64,000 bases of DNA from Callorhinus ursinus (GCF_003265705.1 NW_020312785.1:17062023-17126022), one strand, 5' to 3'; counted from the stretch's first letter, positions 35,550-47,749 are shown. Translations and numbers: made by a program. The notes: generated by a model not told the origin, from the sequence alone.

Positions 35550-36077
35550 CTTTTTTTCTTTTTAATTTTTTTATTGTTATGTTAATCACCATATATTACA
35601 TCATTAGTTTTTGGTGCAGTGTTCCATGATTCATTGTTTGCATATAACACCCAGTGCTCCATGCAGAACGTGCCCTCCTCAATACCCATCACCAGGATAA
35701 CCCATCCCCCTCCCCCCTCCCCTCTAGAACCCTCAGTTTGTTTTTCAGAGTCCATCATCTCTCATGGTTTGTCTCCCCCTCTGACATACTCCCCTTTTCT
35801 TCCTCTCCTGTTATCTTCTTCTTTTTCTTTTTTCTTAAAATATGTTGCGTTATTTGTTTCAGAAGTACAGATCTGTGATTCAACAGTCTTGCACAATTCA
35901 CAGCGCTCACCGTAGCACATACCCTCCCCAATGTCTATCACCCAGCCACCCCATCCCTCCCACCCCCAACCACTCCAGTAACACTCAGTTTGTTTCCTGA
36001 GATTAAGAATTCCTCATATCAGTGAGGTCATGTGATACATGTCTTTCCCTGATTGACTTATTTCACTCAGCATATTA
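35550..36077 (-). mobile_element. 5'-truncated young L1 3' end
   Basis: Reversed L1 3' UTR plus the last bases of ORF2: poly-T, TTATGTTAATCACCATATATTAC near 35577, GTTCCATGATTCATTGTTTG near 35621, ACCCATCACCAGGATAACCC near 35684, CAATTCACAGCGCTCACCG near 35895, ATTGACTTATTTCACTCAGC near 36052. Truncated within about 10 bases of the same L1 position as the opposite-strand copy at 37863-38398. Confidence 0.92.
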
Positions 36078-36445
36078 TCCAATGAAATCCTTATGTCTCT
36101 TTCACACATGTTGCCCAAACTCCATATTCCTTGCATCTTGAACTCTTATGGTAGGCTTTAGAAATTCAAGTAGAGAAACAGATAGTTTTGTTGTTTATAA
36201 AGGTTTAGTCAGTAACAAACTTGGGTGTCCTCTGCACTTAAAATGTTAATTAATCTTGGACTCAAAGAATATGGTCGACTATTAAGACCACAGTTTTTGT
36301 TGTCTGTAGGCAACCTCTGTAGATCTCTAGATTCAGCTTCATCATCTATATTGTTTTTACCAAATTAAAAGCTGAATTATGATACTAAAATCTTTCTTGT
36401 CAAAACACAGGGAAGAATACACTTTATATCCTACTTTCAATAGCT

Positions 36446-36650
36446 CTTTTTTTTTAATTTTATTTATTTAATTGAGAGAGAGAGAGAGAGAGAGACAGCG
36501 AGAGAGGGAACACAAGCAGGGGGAGTGGGAGAGGGAGAAGCAGGCTTCCCGCCGAGCAGGGAGCCCGATGCGGGGCTCCATCCCAGGACCCTGGGATCAT
36601 GACCTGAGCCGAAGGCAGTCGCTTAACCAACTGAGCCACCCAAGCGCCCC
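36446..36650 (-). mobile_element. CAN-SINE (SINEC)
   Basis: Full-length, head ending GAGCCACCCAAGCGCCCC, with an expanded GA run at 36474-36494. The target duplication TTTCAATAGCTCTT is perfect over 14 bases (36435-36448 and 36651-36664). Confidence 0.96.
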
Positions 36651-36779
36651 TTTCAATAGCTCTTAATAATGAGAAGTAGACATGTGTAAAACAAATTAGA
36701 AATTAACATAAAAGCTATATGCAATGCATATCTTCAGTAAACATAGAATTCAACATTGATGTAGGTGCACTGAGATATA

Positions 36780-37720
36780 ACTGGAGACTTCAGAGTGGGC
36801 TCCACAGAGAATACAGGCTTGAAGACAAAGCAGGAGATGAATAAGAGTCTTTTAGGCAAACCAGCAAATGCAGACATCCTGCACAGAGCTATAAGAAATC
36901 ATGGCATCATCAGGGTTGAGAAATAGTGAAACATAAACCATGAAGAAAGGACAGGAGGAAAGGAGAATCACCAGCACATAGTTCATAATGGAACTGCAAA
37001 TCATACATAGGATTTTAGATTTTTATTCTGCATGCTAAGGGAAATTATGGGAATAAGCAGGTGGATACCATATTAATGCTGTAATCATATTGTAAGGTTT
37101 GAAATATGAGTGTGACAGGAATAGAACACATGAAGTTGAGCCCAAGTGTGCTTGATAGCAGGGAAATCTATACGAAAGAAGTGAAACAATTCAGTTGAGA
37201 AAATATGAGGATCTAATGCAAGAAAATGGAAATCAGAATGTGAAGAACAGATAGTTATGGGGCATACTAGCAGTAAAACATTTTGAAATATTAATGTGGA
37301 ACCTTAGAAGCAGACATTTGGAAGAAAATTAAGGCAGCTTATTTTTTGAAACAGGAGAGATGTTGGTTTTATTCTCTGAGATAGAGAATAGAGAAAGGAT
37401 TACAAATTGGAAGAACTTTGCAACTGTTAGATTATATTTTAAGCTAATATACTTTAAGGTGTTAGAAGCCCAAACAAGGTTGGGGGATTATGAGAGAGAT
37501 TTGGCAAAACATCTCCAATAAGTGACAGTCTAAGACACAAAGTAAAATTTCTCAGAGTATGCAGAATAAGGAAAGATCTAAGTCAAAGCTTTATGGAATG
37601 CCAATGATTATGGGATATATTTTAATATGCGTATTTGCATGTTGAGGGGAAATGCCAATAGGTAGATTGAAGGTACATGATATTGAGTTAAATCCCCAAA
37701 GAGAGGGCAGAAAACATGAT
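36780..37720 (-). mobile_element. Probable L2 (LINE-2) relic
   Basis: In reverse the phrase order follows the L2 3' half: 'ggattttagatttttattctgcatgctaagggaa' near 37012-37043 and 'gcgtatttgcatgttgaggggaaatgccaataggtagattgaaggtac' near 37628-37675 are the clearest. Intervening sequence is much diverged. No reading frame survives. Boundaries and family are tentative. Confidence 0.5.
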
Positions 37721-37862
37721 CCCATGCCAGGTAAGTGGATTGCATTTTAGAAGAGATTGAGACTGGCAAGAAAGAGGCATGCCGAAGTGCTGGTACAGAT
37801 AAATGGGCAAGAGATGGGAGAAATTTGAAGGAATTACCTCCGGATAGAGTTCCTTTCCTATA

Positions 37863-38398
37863 ACTGGAGGGTGTTATGCTTAGTGAAATAAGTCAATCAG
37901 AGAAAGACATGTATCATATGACCTCACTGATAGGAGGAATTCTTAATCTCAGGAACAAACTGAGGGTTGCTGGAGTGGTGGGGGGTGGGAGGGATGGGGT
38001 GGCTGGGTGATAGACATTGGGGAGGGTATGTGCTACGGTGAGCGCTGTGAATTGTGCAAGACTGTTGAATCACAGATCTGTACTTCTGAAACAAATAACG
38101 CAACATATTTTAAGAAAAAAGAAAAAGAAGAAGATAGCAGGAGAGGAAGAATGAAGGGGAGTAAGTCAGAGGGGGAGAGGAACCAGGAGAGATGATGGAC
38201 TCTGAAAAACAAACTGAGGGTTCTAGAGGGGAGGAGGTTTGGGGGATGGGTTAGCCTGGTGATGGGTATTAAAGAGGGCACATTCTGCATGGAGCACTGG
38301 GTGTTATGCACAAACAATGAATCATGGAACACTACACCAAAACAAATGATGTAATATATGGTGATTAACATAACAATAAAAAATTTTAAAAAAAAGGA
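37863..38398 (+). mobile_element. 5'-truncated young L1 3' end
   Basis: Starts in the last codons of ORF2 (GTGAAATAAGTCAATCAGAG near 37883), runs through the complete 3' UTR and ends in poly-A near 38398. The 3' UTR shows two related modules (about 37953-38104 and 38205-38360), both opening with ACAAACTGAGGGTT and a G-rich tract. 37980-37999 fits a four-run G-quadruplex. Confidence 0.94.
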
Positions 38399-40405
38399 AA
38401 GCAGAATAATCTGGTAAATGTAAGGAGACAAAATTGAAAATATGAGTTTTAATTACACAGAAGTTGTAAAATAGTTGCTGAGGTTAATAGCGTAGGGAAA
38501 TTTCCAAAAACATGAGGATGACCCAGCAATGTTAAAGGAACAGGGAAAGTTATAATCTTCATATATGTAATGAAAAATATATCCATGATGCTATAATTGT
38601 CTCCAATAGAATTGAGCTATTCTTTGTGAGATTAAAGAAGACAGATTTTCACAGGGGCAGAAGCAGAGGGACCACAACCACAGGGGAAAGACAGCTGTTT
38701 TTAGGTATGTCATCTGAAATATTGTCTCACCAGAGTTCAACCCTCCATTCATGTCTCATTGCATGCGAGTCATCCCCTCCTTGTCTTTTCAAGAGTTTCC
38801 AGCTATAACCTGATGTAACATCCATTCCCCATTTCTTAAAATCAGCCTTAAAATCACAACTGTTTCCTCTACATGAGAGATATTTTTCTAAATGTTCCAA
38901 CATTGTCTGAGCCTTTCTTTGAAATGCTATTAAACAGAAAAATCAATACTGATATTTCAGTTTTTTTACCAGTTCTAATTTTTTCATGTGTATTTGTATT
39001 ATGGTATAATTTAATGTCTTGATACTTGTCTTATACTGTATATCCATAAGTGTCCTTTGACAAAAATTATTATGTATGTTTAAAAATAGGCTTCCTGACT
39101 TTAAATATCAACACTATTCCACATTCGTCAGTGAGAAGGAATTTATGAGTTTAACTGTTAATGAAATATTTAGTTGTCATAAAACATAAAATATCTTTGG
39201 CTTAACTGCACTCCAGAAAAACAGTTTGTTTTGTTGTATCTTGAAACATATTACTGCTCATTGTACATAAAACAATCCTAGATTTAGTAGATCCACTTCA
39301 AACAAGAAAAAGTGGAAATACATTTAGTCTATCTAGAGACAATGAGAAGATGAAAACTTTAATTTTCAGTATTAAATACAATAAAACCATAACTTTTAAA
39401 GGATGTATTATTAAATATTTGTTTCCCATTAAAACTTAAATAATAGTAGAGACTAAAGTAATTAAATGTTATAAAACCTCTTTTAAGATATTCTGATTAA
39501 TTAAAGCTCTCTATATAAAAGGAGTTGCCTCAAGTTCTTTCATTAGGAGGTAATAGAAGATGGATAGATAGATAGATGAATAGATGATAGAGTCTTTGCA
39601 AGGACACCAGACTTGTGAAGCCAGATACATGTATTTGGTAAAGTTAACTTTGTAACCAGTGATGTTAATGCATATTCTATAGTTCTTGAATCTTATTTAT
39701 GTCTGGAAAAACATAACTTTATAAAAATACTTAAATCTGTTATAAATAAAGAAAAAACAAAGCAGTCATGGAAAATATCATGTTGTGTTTAATGTAAATC
39801 TGAGCTCTGCCACTGACTATACTGCCACTGAATTATGAAATGTTAGAAATAATGTCAAGAAACTTGGCATATAAAAATGTTGATATAAACTACTCAAGAC
39901 ATAAGCATAAATGATGTTTATTCAGTGATGCCAAAACATACAAACCAGAGTATCTGATACAGTGATTTTAAATTCAAGAAGTAGGAAAAAAAATATGTTC
40001 AAGTCTGTAGCTGATTCTCTATAAATAAATCATATTTCTATGAATAATTGTATGGACAGATCAATTCATGTAGCATAAAATATAGAAAGACAGTTTGATG
40101 GGTTTTATCTATTTTATAAAACATTCTTCTTGCTAGATATGTGCAGTTGCTCACTTTTTAAATAATCTGTAATAATAGATGTATATATCTCTAAAGAAGT
40201 GTGCAACACCTAGGACTGTCTTACCTCAACATTGATGAACAGAAGTAAAGGAGCCTGATGGCCACTAAACAGTCAAAAAAATTATTTTGCTAAAGAAGAA
40301 ATAGAGACACTGAGAAGAAAAGCAATAGCTTTTTTCTTTGGCAGCTAGTAAATGTCAGAACTAGGACTAAAACCCAGATCTCAAACTATGACTTCAAACT
40401 ATGTC
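38399..40405. other. Unassigned sequence
   Basis: No gene recognised. AT-rich from 38900 to 40200. A (GATA)n microsatellite lies at 39559-39590. Confidence 0.5.
39559..39590. repeat. Imperfect (GATA)n microsatellite
   Basis: About seven GATA/GATG units. Confidence 0.85.
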
Positions 40406-40415
40406 AACTTCTTTT

Positions 40416-40849
40416 TTTCTTCTTTTTTCCTTTTTTAATTTTATTTTATTATGTTATATTAGTCACCATTCAATACATCATTAGTTTTTGATGTAGTGAT
40501 CCATGATCCATTGTTTTCATATAATACCCAGTGCTCCATGCACTACATGCCCTCCTTAATACCCATCACCAGGCTACCCCATCTTCCACTCTCCTCCCCT
40601 CTAAAACCCTGTTTGTTTCTCAGAGTCCATAGTCTCTCATGGTTCATCTCTCCCTCCAATTACCCCCCCCACTTTTACTTCCTTCTCCTAATGTCCTCCA
40701 TGCTCTTCCTTATGTTCCACAAATAAGTGAGACCATATGATAATTGACTTTCTCTGCTTGACTTATTTCACTTAGCATAATCTCCTCCAGTCCCATCCAT
40801 GTTGATGTAAAAGTTGGGTATTCATCCTTTCTGATGGCTGAGTAATAAT
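40416..40849 (-). mobile_element. 5'-truncated L1 3' end, older copy
   Basis: Reversed L1: poly-T, TTATATTAGTCACCATTCAATAC near 40454, CCCAGTGCTCCATGCACTACATG near 40527, then ORF2-end wording (TTGACTTATTTCACTTAGCAT near 40759, TCTGATGGCTGAGTAATAATA near 40830). It lacks part of the first 3' UTR module compared with the copies at 35550 and 37863. A target duplication of about 10 bases (ACTTCTTTTT at 40407 and 40850). Confidence 0.88.
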
Positions 40850-40860
40850 ACTTCTTTTTA

Positions 40861-41682
40861 AAAATATTCTGTTTATAATTGCAAATGTGTTATGTGTTCT
40901 CAATAGAAGTCACCAAAATATCCACATCATATTGTTAAGAGGTTTAAAGAAACCAAGGGATGGAGGAGTTTCAAGAAGAAATTATTTCTACAGTTGGGCC
41001 CATGGCTACTGTGAAGCGACAGTAAGTAAGTACAGAGATTTTTAAGGTAACATATTTTAAAATGCATAAAATTTTATCACATAAAAATTAACAATAAATT
41101 TGTTTTAAAGATTTTTTCCATACAATTTTTAAATGACCATATTGAAAGATGAGTAAGTGGATGATACAGGAATGGCTCACAAAATGGCACTGTTCTACCT
41201 CCTGACAAATTATTTTCATAGGTTCCAAAAATACTACCATCAAAATTCTTGAGATAATCACTCCAGGTCCACTGCAGTCATTACAAATGTTAACACAGAA
41301 AGATCTAAAGATCTCTACATTTAATATGGGTGACAGGACTTGGTTAAATCAATAACTACTGAAAACTCCCTTTTCTCTACCTTTAATTGTCTGTGCTTAC
41401 TTGATTCAGTATTAAGATTGGCTCCAAACAATTTACAGAGGGTCATAATTTCCATAAAATCAATGTCAAAGAACAAGTTGAAAATGCTTTCATCTGAAGT
41501 AGAGATTCAAGTGAGACTTCTCATAGGGATAGTCTAAAACAGAAGCTTATATTCAGCACAAGTCTCCATGAGTTCCCCATGGTGAGGCACCAGCTATGGG
41601 GTTACATGTCAAGGAAACTAGAAAATTTACATAATTTTAATATGATTTAAAAAACTTCTTTCTGCCAGTATCTCTGTGATAA
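40861..41682. other. Unassigned sequence
   Basis: No repeat or gene recognised. A 65-codon plus-strand ORF at 41340-41537 has no features. Confidence 0.5.
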
Positions 41683-41689
41683 TGAACTT

Positions 41690-41785
41690 CTTTTTTTTTA
41701 ATTATTATTATGTTATGTTAATCACCATACATTACATCATTAGTTTTTGATGTAGTGTTCCATGATTCATTGTTTGCGTATATAT
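41690..41785 (-). mobile_element. Very short L1 3' end (about 95 bp)
   Basis: Poly-T then TTATGTTAATCACCATACATTAC, GATGTAGTGTTCCATGATTC and TGTTTGCG: only the last 75 or so bases of the L1 3' UTR. Flanked by ATGAACTTCT (41683-41692) and ATCAACTTCT (41786-41795), a 9-of-10 target duplication. Confidence 0.9.
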
Positions 41786-41795
41786 CAACTTCTGA

Positions 41796-43205
41796 GCATT
41801 CATGTTAAACGTTAGTTTTAATTCTTGTTCCATAACTTTTGAAAAAAAAATTATTCATTAACCAAAGGAACTCAAAGGAAGACTTTGTTTCTTGTGAATG
41901 TGGGAAGTGAAAAATATTTTAATAGCAGAGCTCTGAAAATTGTTTAATGCCCCCAGTATTACAGGGCAGACACAGAAGTAAAACCCCTTCTATGGAAGAA
42001 TAGAGACAAAAGAGATTGATGTTCAAGTGATAGGAGATAGTACAGTTAGGCTGAGGCCAGTACTGCCATTAGACTAGGTGGTCAGAGAGACCAAAGCCAC
42101 CTGTGCCCATGTAGTAAAGGACTGTGCTTATTTGCATACCGGACTTCAAAGCAAAAATTTTACAGTGTTTGTCTTTAGTCCATCCACCACAGCAAATGGA
42201 AAAAAATAGTGGAAAATCTCTACATATTTATTTTTTGTTGATTTTAACTTTATAATTTCTATGTTTGTGCATGGTTTATAATGTTTTTAATGTTATAATG
42301 GTTTATAATATAGCAAAGCAATACATCCCCATGTACACCCAGTCACATACAGAAACATTAGCTAATAGTTGTTTTTCAGATTTGACAAATTAGTAAAAGT
42401 GTTCAGATATCACAGCTTTGGAAGTAAGATGTGAAGCTTTCCCTAGAATGCAAGAAGTCTGCAAATTCTAAAAATCTTCAAGGAGTAGAAGAAAGAAGCA
42501 GAGAATTCAGTCATAGGTTGGTGATAAATAATGCCTAGGAAACAGGCCTCAGCCTAGAAAATGTCCCTGGCAGAATGGCAGACCCAACATGTAAAAAGGA
42601 AAGCCCAAATTTCCCTAAGTAGATAAGAAATTTGTCTCATAGCAAGATGCAGATACAAATAAAGCACAGAACAGTATACAGAAGATACAGTAAAGAAACA
42701 GCAGCTTCTGATCTAGTACAAGAGAAAAACTAGTACATGGTATATGGATGCAACATAAATGTGGAAAAACCCTGACCAGCCCTTCTTTCAATATCATGCA
42801 AAATGAAGCTTAAAGCAGGAATACAGGAATATAGCAAGTGGCTAAGAAAAGATTGTAAACAAAGATGGGTTCCATATTTCAGTTCTGTCTCTTACTATGA
42901 GACCTTGAATTTGTCACAAAATCTCTCTAAATATCTCATCATTATAAGTCCTGACATCTTGAAACAGCTATCTCTCTGATTTCTTATAAAAAGTTAATGA
43001 AATTGTTTGTGAAATATTTAGCTGACTGCCTGACACATTGTATATATTTGTTAGAATACATACACAGATTTAATGCCTATTGTCAGAGATGATCAAGATG
43101 GAATATAGGACACAAGACAAAAATATGTTTGAAAAATTAAGATGTCCACAGCATCAACTTTAGGAAAAGTACTTGATATCAAGTTAAGTAAACCATTACT
43201 GGGAT
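41796..43205. other. Unassigned sequence
   Basis: No repeat or gene recognised. Confidence 0.5.
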
Positions 43206-43447
43206 GTCTTTAAAAGAGACATTTAGAGAAAGACTCACAAACAGGAGGCAGCCATGTGAAAAAGGAAGTAGAGATTATTAGAGTTTTGCAGCCACAAGCC
43301 AAAGAACTTGAAGCTAGAAGAGGCAAGGAAAGAAATCCTCCTTATACCCTCTAGTGGCAGTGCAGAATTATGAGAGATTAAGTTTCTGTTATTTTAAACT
43401 ACCAAGTGTGTGATGATTTGTTATGGCAGCCTTAGGAAACCAACATG
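43206..43447 (+). mobile_element. MLT1-type LTR, 3' half
   Basis: CAGGAGGCAGCCATGTGAA near 43241, GAAGAGGCAAGGAAAG near 43316, then the 3' end: TTAAGTTTCTGTTATTTTAAACTACC near 43379, GATTTGTTATGGCAGCCTTAGGAAACCAAC to 43444. The 5' half is missing. Confidence 0.75.
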
Positions 43448-44202
43448 ACTGCTTCAAAAAATAACTAATTAATAGTTAAAAAAGAGCACAGGGGCATTGC
43501 AAATATAATACATTTATTGACCACAGTGTGCCTGCTATATATCAAATCTGTGAGGATTCATAAAGAATGCAAAGATGAATAGCTCCTAGTAATGAGAAAC
43601 ATTTGAGACCTAGGTAACTCTTAAAGAATTCATTTTTTAAACATTTTTTTTTGCCTTTAACTTTTATTTTCTGGACAATTTTTAAAAAGCATCTTATTCT
43701 TAGTTGAGATATCCATTTTTAAAGCAAAAATGTCTAGCATCTAGAGGTCTTGTTGGGAAGGAAAAACTTTTCCTCTACCTTCTTAGGCTCAGTGTCTGGG
43801 GGTGTGTGAATTAAACAAAAGGCAGATAAAAAGGAGAAAAGATATACAATTTTTGTTAATAGTCACATGTACTAGAGTTCATAGAAATGTGAAATTCAAA
43901 AAAGGAAAAGGAGTTTGGGCTTCAAGGGACCATAAACTATGGTAAAGTGATTACAGCATATATAGGGGAAGCTAATGGAAGATAAAGGTTATTTTAGTAA
44001 GCTTTATTTACACAGGCTCATCTTGCTTCCAACTCTGTTTCTGATGATGAGTCACTGCTGACTCTTTGTTAATGTAAAGAGGGACATCTCCACAAAGAGA
44101 AGTTTATATCCTACATTTAGGCAGAAAAGAGAAGGACAGAGAACTGTCCCTGCATCTATTGATTTGCTACTGCTTTCAGCTCATAAGAATCCTTGCACCC
44201 GC
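43448..44202. other. Unassigned sequence, possible old repeat
   Basis: From 43750 to 44190, and continuing after the SINE to about 44460, the wording (AAAGGCAGATAAAAAGGAG, GGTTATTTTAGTAAGC, GAGGTGGCATATCCTGGACCCC) looks like an old dispersed repeat, but I cannot name the family. Confidence 0.4.
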
Positions 44203-44381
44203 GGGCGCCTGGGTGGCTCAGTTGGTTAAGTGACTGCCTTTGGCTCAGGTCATGATCCTGGAGTCCCAGGATCGAGTACCGCATTGGGCTCCCTGCTCAG
44301 CAGGGAGTCTGCTTTTCCCTCTGACCCTCTTCTCTCTCATTCTCTCTCTCTCAAATAAATAAATAAAATAAAATTAAAAAA
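44203..44381 (+). mobile_element. CAN-SINE (SINEC)
   Basis: Head GGGCGCCTGGGTGGCTCAG, slightly shortened CT body, A-rich end. The target duplication (44185-44201, AAGAATCCTTGCACCCG, and 44382-44398, AAGAATCCTTATACCCG) matches at 15 of 17. Confidence 0.95.
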
Positions 44382-44398
44382 AAGAATCCTTATACCCG

Positions 44399-45555
44399 AG
44401 TATTTTGAGGTGGCATATCCTGGACCCCTTCAGCCCTAAACAGCCATCTTACCAAAATTCTGTGGATCACAAATAAAATTACCAAGTATATAAATATATA
44501 CACTTACTACCATAATTTATAAGATTGTTATTATTATTTACTAGTTATGAAAAAGCTAAGGTTATAATGGTCTCCTGATAGTCTAAGGCTGCAATGGTAT
44601 TTAAAGGTATAGCCCACACTCAAACTGGCACTTGTCTGAAAGAAGCTTGCCTTCTGAATCACTATTCTATTGCCATGTAACCTAGTCTCATATTGCATAG
44701 CGTATTATAATACAAGAAGTAATGAATCTGGGGGGAAAAAGTCATTTATATTTTCTTTGGGTTCTCATCATATTTGTCTTTCATTTATTGCCTTATGCAC
44801 TCAACTACAATTTTTGTTGTTACAAGGTTTAAATGCCAGCAAACAGATAAGTGATAAACAAGTTGGCACAAGATTATCATTTCCTCTAGAAAGATATTCC
44901 TTAAAAATATTCCCTAGATGTTTAGGCAGCAGATGGTATCTAATAAGTTAAATTCCAGTGGCAGTCATGAGTGAGTGATGATTAAATTTCAAATCAAATC
45001 ATGTTCTCAGAAGTATCTTGATATCTCATTTTATTTGTTAATTGCACTCTGAATGGTTCAAGTCTTAGAAGTAATCAATGCAATTCCATGTGTCTACATT
45101 TAGTAAGAAATGTTCATTTACAAGCTTTTACAGATAATCAGCAAGACATAGAATTATAAAATTCTGTTTACTATTTTATTTAACAATCCAAGATATATTG
45201 AGCTCTTAATATGTGTCAAGCTCTAAAGCAGGTGAAAGAGATAAATAATACATGATTTTTCCTTCAATAAACACCTAATCTAATAAGAGAGACTGAAATA
45301 TGAGCACTAAGAATGACTATGGCATAGGGACTTGAGAACATGTAGAATGAAGAGTCATTGTACAAAGAAAAAGGTGAAATATATTTTGGGATAAGTCAGG
45401 GACTAATCATGAAAGTAGGAATTACTGGACAGACAAAGCAAGGGCAGATATTTAAGACAAAGAGAATTCCATAAGCCAGATTAGAAATAGAATGAATAAA
45501 TTTGAAGAATAACAACTTTTTTTTTCTTAGCAAGCATAACCTAATATTTACTGTA
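44399..45555. other. Unassigned sequence
   Basis: Apart from the possible old repeat up to 44460, no repeat or gene recognised. A 93-codon plus-strand ORF at 44670-44951 has no domain. Confidence 0.5.
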
Positions 45556-46225
45556 TATTCACTATGAGATGAGGATATGGAGGTACTAGAACTCTCACAA
45601 ACTACTGGTGGGAGCATAAAATGGGAGAGCCAGTTTGTAAAACCGTTGACAATTTCTTAAAAAGTCAAACATACGTCTATAATATGATCTAGCCATTTAA
45701 CTCTTTGGAATTACTCAAAAAGAAATGAAAGCATGTATCAAGACAAAGACTTCTACAGAAATATTTATAAAAGATTTGTTTTTAATAATCTGAAACTTCA
45801 AACAGCTCACATAATTGTAGAATATTCATACAGTGGAATACTACTCAATAATACAAAGGAATTATCTATTGATACATATGTCAATATGGATGAAGTTCAA
45901 AATAATCATGCTGAGGCAAAGAAGTCAGAAAAAAGAGTATTCATTTTATGATTCCATTTACACAAAATTACAGGAAATTCAAACAAATCTATTTTGACAG
46001 AGCAGATCAGTGTTTGGGAATAACATGGGTACTGACAAAATGGCAGGAGAGAAATGGATTATAGACAGGCACTAGGAATCTTTAGAGAATGATGAATATG
46101 TTCATTATCTCGATTGTGGTAATGGATTCATGGGCATATACATTTGTCAATAGTAACTCAAATTTACACTTTAAATATATGCAGTTAATCATGTATAAAC
46201 TGTACCTCAATATTTATATTATATA
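45556..46225 (+). mobile_element. Old L1M-type 3' end
   Basis: ORF2 tail and 3' UTR in sense orientation: ACTCTCACAAACTACTGGTGGG near 45590, CAGTGGAATACTACTCAATAA near 45831, GATTCCATTTACACAAAATTAC near 45951, AATATGTTCATTATCTCGATTG near 46095, CATGTATAAACTGTACCTCAATATT near 46190. A 72-codon ORF survives from ORF2 by chance. AT-rich tail at 46209-46256. Confidence 0.78.
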
Positions 46226-46256
46226 TATTATATATATTATAATTATTATATAATTA
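46209..46256. repeat. AT-rich (TATATTA)n tract
   Basis: Loose TATATTA/TAATTATA repeats at the end of the L1 at 45556-46225. Confidence 0.8.
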
Positions 46257-46357
46257 TCAAAAAAGATAATCAAATTTGACAGAATTAGGAGAAATATACA
46301 AATCTATAGTCTATCATGCATTATGAAAAGATTCTTTCTGTAACTGAAAGAAAAATC

Positions 46358-46592
46358 AGGGCGCCTGGGTGGCTTAGTCAGTGCAACCTTCGACTCTTGG
46401 TTTTGGTTCAGGTCATCATCTCAGGGTGCTGGGACTGAGCCCTGCATCAGGTTCCATGCTCAGTGGGGAGTCTGCGAGAGATTTTTTCCCTCTCCCTCTG
46501 CCCCTCCCTCGTTCACACTCTCTCTCTCTCCCTCTTTCTCTCTCTCTAAAGTAAATAAATAAACCTTAAAAAGAAGAAAGAAAAAAACAGAC
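46358..46592 (+). mobile_element. CAN-SINE, older type
   Basis: Head GGGCGCCTGGGTGGCTTAG, then the older-subfamily wording CGACTCTTGGTTTTGGTTCAGG near 46390 and GGGGAGTCTGC near 46465, a CT-rich body and an A-rich tail. No convincing target duplication. Confidence 0.9.
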
Positions 46593-46839
46593 AAATTCAG
46601 TAAGAAAGTAGACTTCAAACATCATGCCTAACAGAATTTTACTAATGAATGTGCATTTAACTATGCAAGCAATAGCAATAGAATACAGACTTACCTAATT
46701 TCAAATATTACACAAAAAATTGGGGAGGAAAGGATAGTAGAGTAAAAATATATTTCATATGACTCAAATAATACAACATATAATATCTGGTGATGGTAGA
46801 TTTAAGCTAAAATAAATAACCAAATAATAACTAGGAAGT

Positions 46840-47200
46840 CCCCAATTGTTTGGAAGTTCAATAACACACTTCTAAATTTCCCTTGATCAAGAAAAGTATC
46901 TTAATGAAAACTATGTTATTTTTTACTTATATGATAAAAAATAATAAAAAATACAACTTGTAGGATGCACTTTGGTGTTTGCTAGGAAATTTGTGGTTTT
47001 AAATCTATACATTAGAAAGAAGAAGAAAAGCTGACAATTAGTGATCAAAGCATAAATCGCAAAAATAAAATTAAAACTGCCAATTTAATAGAAAGGAAAT
47101 AAGAGGAAGTTTCTAGTATAAAAAAGAGCAGAAACTAAGATTTTAAAAATATAGTAGAATAAGTTTTAAAGTCTAAAAGTTGATGATTTCGCTGCAAATA
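46840..47200 (+). mobile_element. Decayed L1 ORF2, middle region
   Basis: Follows the part of L1 ORF2 between endonuclease and RT: 'tttggaagttcaataacacacttctaaa' near 46849, 'gtaggatgcactttggtgtttgctagg' near 46961, 'aatagaaaggaaataagaggaag..agtataaaaaagagcagaaac' near 47088-47134. No frame survives. Confidence 0.55.
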
Positions 47201-47548
47201 CTTCTTAGAAAAATAACTTGTGTGAAGTAGTTTATTTGGGAGCAGGAATGAGGGACATTCCAGACACATTGAAAGAGGAAAGTAAGAAAAACAATTATCA
47301 ATGGTATATTATCAAGTTGATTACCACTGTGTTCAAATAAGACTCAATTATGTTTATACTTATCAACTATTCTTTAAATTGTTAACAAGAAGACTGAAAA
47401 TAAGTATTTACAGACTACCATTCCATTATATTCCAGAGTTCCTTAAGGGCAGTACATCCCCAGTATTTGAATCTGTCAATAGTCCCCTACTTCAATTTTC
47501 TATGTCAGCATCTTAGACTCTACTGCAAGAATAAGAAAAGTGTGATGT

Positions 47549-47711
47549 CAGGCGCCTGGGTGGCTCAGATGGTTAAGCGTCTGCCTTCAGCTCAGGTCAT
47601 GATCCCGGGGTCCTGGGATTGAGTCCCACATCGGGCTCCCTGCTCCTTGGGAGCCTGCTTCTCCCTCTGCCTCTCTCTCTCTCATGAATAAATAAATAAA
47701 ATCTTAAAAAA
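47549..47711 (+). mobile_element. CAN-SINE (SINEC), short body
   Basis: Head GGCGCCTGGGTGGCTCAG, a shortened CT body, and an A-rich end. The target duplication AAGAAAAGTGTGATGT is perfect over 16 bases (47533-47548 and 47712-47727). Confidence 0.96.
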
Positions 47712-47749
47712 AAGAAAAGTGTGATGTGTGTGCTCAAGGTAGGCACAAC

